64,000 nucleotides of DNA. Origin: Pilaira anomala. Its lineage: Eukaryota > Mucoromycota > Mucoromycetes > Mucorales > Mucoraceae. How positions within the stretch are numbered: position 1 is the stretch's first letter; each line of letters opens with the position of its first letter. Below are positions 59,606-64,000 of the stretch, one piece after another. Below the pieces are notes generated by a model that was given only the letters and a program-made list of their open reading frames with translations, was not told where the DNA came from and did no database searches. Location: NCBI GenBank assembly GCA_025716855.1, contig JAIXMQ010000020.1, positions 310,001 through 374,000 of the forward strand, read 5' to 3'. Made by a program: the position numbers and the translations under genes.

Positions 59606-61027
59606 GCAGGGATTACAAAAAGCGTAGCAGGAAAAAGATCAAACAACGAATTATCAAATAAAATGTTTGAGAATCGATTTAAATATTTCTTGGCAAATGG
59701 AAAAGGAAATCGACAATTTTATATAGAAACAACACATGCGATAGATAAAGAACCTCTTAAACACTGGAGTAAACTTGAATATAATATCGAACCAAAAAAA
59801 ACTTCAACAATCAATGCTACTACTCCTTCTCTTTCCTCTTCAAGTAGTACAACAGAGACTAAATCTGTTCCGAAACAAGCTGCTGGTACTGTCATGGTAT
59901 CAGAAAATAACGGTGTATTCTCCGGTGAATTACATGTCTCAAACTCTGAATCTCTTTTTGAAAGAATCATCAAGATTAAATCATTGGACCTTTCAGAAAA
60001 AGAATCCTGTTATTTTCCTACAAGTTATGGCTTGGTGAACCTGATTGAACCCAATGGTATTTCGGTCATTTCCGATATAGATGATACCATTAAATGTACA
60101 AAGGTTCTGGCAGGTGCTCGAACCGTCTTAATCAATACTTTTTTTAATCCAACTTGTGCAGTGCCCGGTATGGCAGAGACTTATTCACAATGGGTAAAAA
60201 AAAAATATCATGTTTGTTTTATTCGTATATAACAATATTTATTTCTTTTTTTTTTTTTACAGTATAGACAAGGTGCTTCTTTTCATTATGTATCAAATAG
60301 TCCGTTTCAATTAACACACATGTTAAACAAGTTTAGAGAGAATCATGAATTTCCACCTGGCAGTTTTCATCTAAGAGAAAGTACGGGTCTTATATCCAAA
60401 ATTGTTCCTTCTAAACCAGGCCATTCTAAATATGATTCTATTTGTGGCATTCTACGTGATTTCCCTCACCGAAAATTCATTCTAGTTGGTGACTCTGGAG
60501 AAATTGATCTGGAGATATACACACGTGTAGCAACTGAATTCCCTAATCAAATCATCAAGATCTTTATTCGAGACGTCACTTCCATGCTCCATTATCAAAC
60601 AAAAAGAAAACGTTCTTATCGTGCTTCTTTAACTCATAAAAGTTCTTCATTTCCTTCTTTTTTTAGCTCCAATCGATCTACACCACTTTCTTCTCCAACT
60701 GTATCTCAACCTACTACGGATGATGAAGAAGAAGATGCAGAAGAAGAAGAAGAAATATTAGAAGAGACTTCTAAAATTGTAGAACTTGTATTAGAACCTA
60801 CATTAACTGGACATCATCATGTCAGTTCACCCGTGCATCACGATGTCGATCCTTTTACTACTACTACTGCAACTCCTTCTCATCCTCCTCTTTCACAAAA
60901 TCTTATGCAGTTACATACTCGTTTATCTCACGCAAGGGGTCTTTTAAAAGACATTGAGATCGCCCTTTTTAAAGACGCCAAGGAACTTTCAACTGATGAA
61001 AAAGTTTGTTGTGCCTTGCATCTTTGA
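59055..61027 (+). CDS. APP1: APP1-type phosphatidate phosphatase
   Basis: The main exons are clear: to 59362, 59444-59524, 59610-60193 and 60263-61027. The catalytic domain (DUF2183) has the haloacid-dehalogenase motif SDIDDTIK (DxDxT), then GMAETYSQWYRQGASFHYVS, NSPFQLTHML, GSFHLRE, KYDSICGILRDFPHRKFILVGDSGE and KIFIRDV. APP1 converts phosphatidate to diacylglycerol; yeast App1 acts at cortical actin patches and endocytic membranes. The C-terminal part is Ser/Glu-rich, with a helical end. The 5' end is unsure: an ATG at 59055 (MSDVDLYKIIQ) may be exon 1, joined across a T20 tract to NVCPVMHTPQ; otherwise the first in-frame ATG is 59218. Confidence 0.9.
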
Positions 61028-61249
61028 TTTATAATAGCCCTTATTAACACATTTCTTACTTTTATTTAATTTATATTTATTTATAATAACATTATTATTA
61101 TTTTTTATTATTTTTAAAGCAATGATCATTTATTTAGTTACTATGTCGCAAATAGAAAATCCAACTTTTTTTTTTTTTTCTTTTTCTACGAGGATCAAAT
61201 ATGATACATTTTATCTTACATGTGTGTGTATTGATTATTTACAACCCTA

Positions 61250-62862
61250 TTATTCTTTTTTAAATCGAGTTTCCCACAAATTTAATTTCAACGTTTGCCA
61301 AAGCGTTGATAAACTGGGCCTACATGGTTTAAGAAAATAAAAGAAAAATGAGTATTTACGCATTAAAATTAAATATATATATATATATATTACCTTGTAT
61401 CAGGAAGCATTGGGTACTATAATAAAAAAGATAAATTTAGTTAATACGATGTTATAGATACACACTTTGTTTTTTTTTTGCTGTTGTTGTAAATACCTGT
61501 AATTTTGGTATTGGTTTAATTGGTTCGCCATAAAGTAAACAATTAAATACATAAGCAGAAAAGTAATGTGCACTTAATCGCTTCCATAACAACATGTATT
61601 GAAAAAAGATAGCACCTAATGGAATAGGCATATTCTATATATCTGTTAGCTTTTTCTTTTTTTATATTATGTCGTGTATCTAGCTAGTTTACCCGCATCC
61701 AAAGATAAGCACCTTTACTCGCATCAATCGGAAGATGAGGGACCTTTTTCTTATAAAGTCCAGGTATATTAAAACTAAGCGATCGTTTCTTTGAGGATTT
61801 TTTTGTCATCTTTTTTGTTGTTGTGATAGGTACTTTAGTTTCTTTTCGTTTAAATTTGGATATAATTTGTTTGATTCGGTGTAAAATACCATGATGAACC
61901 CATAAAAAGTTATCATGACTGAATATTTCAAATTCAAGTCCACCTGGTAACCGATGTGGATCTTTTAATCGTAACATGATGGCAAATAATGGAAAATGAT
62001 TGAAAAATGCCAATATAGTTTCCATCACTGCTTGTAAAAAGATCACACCGACTCGACCCTGTATTACATTAAACCATATAAATAAACCAAATATGTATGA
62101 ATATCTTTTCTTTTTAACTTACCAAAGCAAATGTCAAATAATAAATGAGTACAGTAGGAAACAAAAAGGTCAATAAAGTAAATAAACTTGTGCCTAACAG
62201 TAATTGATCTAGATCGTAATCACATGAATCAATACGGTTACGAAGGATATTCCTCTTCTTGCCTCTGAATAAATTAAAGAGTGAATTCAGGATAACTAAT
62301 TGCCAATTAAAGATACGTGCTGCTACCATATAAAAACAATAGACGTGTAAGGTCATGAAAGCTAAAAAGTCAGATGAAAGTGAAATGATCATCGTCACCC
62401 CAAATACACCCGATAAGCCAATCGTATGAATGATTTGAGGTGTGTAAGGTTCGATGGTTTGCGTACAAAGTGTCCACAATCGAATAAGCCAAAGGAATAA
62501 TTCACTGAGAAAACTACCAAGTTCATGGTTGAGTTTAAGCCCTGCTGGTGATTCCAAAAACCAAAGCATCATGGAATGAAGTGACTCTACTGTGTATTTC
62601 TATATATAAATACATTAACTTTTTTGTATTTTTGTATTTTTGTATCTATCATTCTATTTTTTTTTTTTTTTTTTTTTTTTTTACATGTAAAATTCGGTGA
62701 AGTTTTTCTGCCATAGCAGCATTATTTGCCATTAGAAACGAACCAATTGCTAAACCAATGATAATATCATTTGCAACTAACCACATACTATTGTAAAAAC
62801 TATACTAAAAAACGTTCGTTATGTCTGTACTTCAACAACTTTTTTTTTTTAAATGTAAAAAA

Positions 62863-62894
<32 letters not shown>

Positions 62895-64000
62895 AAAAAA
62901 AAACTCTACCTAATATAATAAGCTCTGGTCTTTGCTGTATTAGCCCAATTTTGCTTTCGAAGCATCATATATTGACGTGGCCAAAAAAAGAGTTGTTGTA
63001 ACCTTAAATCTACTTGTTGGCCTACATATATATAAAAAGGAGAGAGAGGTGATAAATAAAAAGGTACAGTCAAAAAAAAAAAAAAAAAAAAAAAATCTCT
63101 TCTTTTTTTTATTCCATACCAGCTGCAAAAAGATCTTTAAAAGCAACACCATTTAAAATGAATTTAGGTAACCTAACGCTTAATGCATGTAAAGTAACCT
63201 CAGCCAAAGCTAAAATTGAAAACAAAATCGACAAAAATAAACTGACAATGATTTTCTTTACATGATACCCGATAAATCCTTTTGGGTTGGTGATGGTCGT
63301 TTGAACCAAAGAATGAAAGAATGAGTATAAGGAACGTGTGATACGGTCGAGTGTTGGGTATCTTGGTGCATTTTTACGCTTATGTTGATTCACTAATAGT
63401 CTCATGCCATGTTCCAAAAAATAAGATGAATTGATCTGCACAAGTACGATCCCTAAATCGTCTGACGCTGGCTCCGTTTCGTGGTTCATCATGTGTCCAT
63501 AATCTATAATTTTCTTTAGGTTCGAGAGTTCTTCCAGTTGCTTTTTCGTTAATGGTTTTTCGGTTTTCGTGATATTCATATCTGTAGATGAAATATCAAG
63601 TTCGAGTGGATCAAGTGCTAAGAATTGAAGTCGTTTAGGGTTCGGTTGCTCGTAAAATATGACTTCGTAGGTATCAAAAACAAGTTTTTTTTCATTCACA
63701 TTGACAGATCTGTATACATGTATTAATATCGTCAAACGATTAATTTCAATTTTAAATCACTTACAGTGGTACAGGTACATAAGCATCATCCAATGCTACC
63801 TTTAACCATACATGATGACCTATTATGCTACCTTGTTAGAAAATAACCATGGTTACACATGATAATATATCTTCTATTTTTTTTTTTTACTTTGATCTGT
63901 TGAAGAAGGCACTGGATAATCACTTTGACCATCCACTAAAACTCCAAGAATTTGTGGAGTGACAGTACAAACTTTATTGATATAAGTAAATTCAGAATGT
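61250..64000 (-). CDS. GPI1: GPI1/PIG-Q subunit of GPI-GlcNAc transferase (partial, runs off the right edge)
   Basis: Multi-exon minus-strand gene whose 5' part lies beyond 64000. GPI1/PIG-Q stabilises the ER complex that transfers GlcNAc to phosphatidylinositol, the first GPI-anchor step. Recognised parts are GHHVWLKVALDDAYVPVPL, the multispan core (FGVTMIISLSSDFLAFMTLHVYCFYMVAARIFNWQL), GTSLFTLLTFLFPTVLIYYLTFAL, FLQAVMETILAFFNHFPLFAI, RLPGGLEFEIF and NCLLYGEPIKPIPKLQ. The last two exons are a 23-nt microexon at 61394-61416 and 61250-61319; together they give QYPMLPDTRPSLSTLWQTL and end FKKE. It converges on APP1 with 222-base spacing. Confidence 0.92.

Noticed and set aside
61122..61340. 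72-codon plus-strand frame
   Set aside because: Antisense to the last exon of GPI1, whose splicing model is coherent.

Overview
This is a nuclear segment of an AT-rich, intron-dense fungal genome. Most genes have several introns of roughly 50-90 bases, many with very long T or A runs, and the standard genetic code is used. Protein content (a DUF3020 polyglutamine regulator, GT15 mannosyltransferase, NudE, GPI1/PIG-Q and an EPG5-like autophagy protein, a type usually thought absent from yeasts and moulds of the Dikarya) suggests an early-diverging filamentous fungus, most likely Mucoromycota/Mucorales. The species call is inference only.

Layout. 1-3136: three tandem coiled-coil genes with shared exon architecture. 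3817-5651: DUF3020 polyQ transcription-factor-like gene. 5825-6952: F-box + UBP-type zinc finger + DUSP-like protein, converging with only 22 bp spacing on a Tgl-type patatin gene (6975-9365, minus) that appears to have lost both catalytic residues. 9366-16649: a gene-poor stretch with one small zinc-ribbon gene and two degenerate F-box pseudogenes. 16650-25275: housekeeping cluster (MCM4, RBM22/Slt11, GT15 mannosyltransferase, IML2/TTC39). 25276-28982: a Tc1/mariner-type relic without its catalytic core and unrecognised debris. 28983-33751: derlin, a relic-bearing gap, and NudE. 35519-39090: a DUF1752 (Reg1-like) protein and an unrecognised acidic protein behind a (CT)46 tract. 39704-47745: DUF202 membrane protein, mitochondrial NADP-isocitrate dehydrogenase, membrane-anchored PHP protein, ribosomal protein S2, HAT1. 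48092-55644: multi-KH RNA-binding protein divergent from a 1.2-kaa intronless EPG5-like gene. 55741-58175: a kinesin-14-like stalk without a motor, and a small unknown protein. 59055-64000: APP1-type phosphatidate phosphatase and, converging on it, GPI1/PIG-Q, which runs off the window.

There is no operon-like pathway here; functions are scattered across replication, splicing, glycosylation, ER quality control, dynein regulation and lipid metabolism. The parts most deserving a second look are the tandem coiled-coil family with a conserved 21-nt microexon and an in-frame TGA, the F-box/ZnF-UBP/DUSP architecture, the catalytically dead-looking patatin, the headless kinesin-14-like protein and the paired F-box pseudogenes. 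All exon boundaries were read by eye from GT/AG signals and reading-frame continuity.
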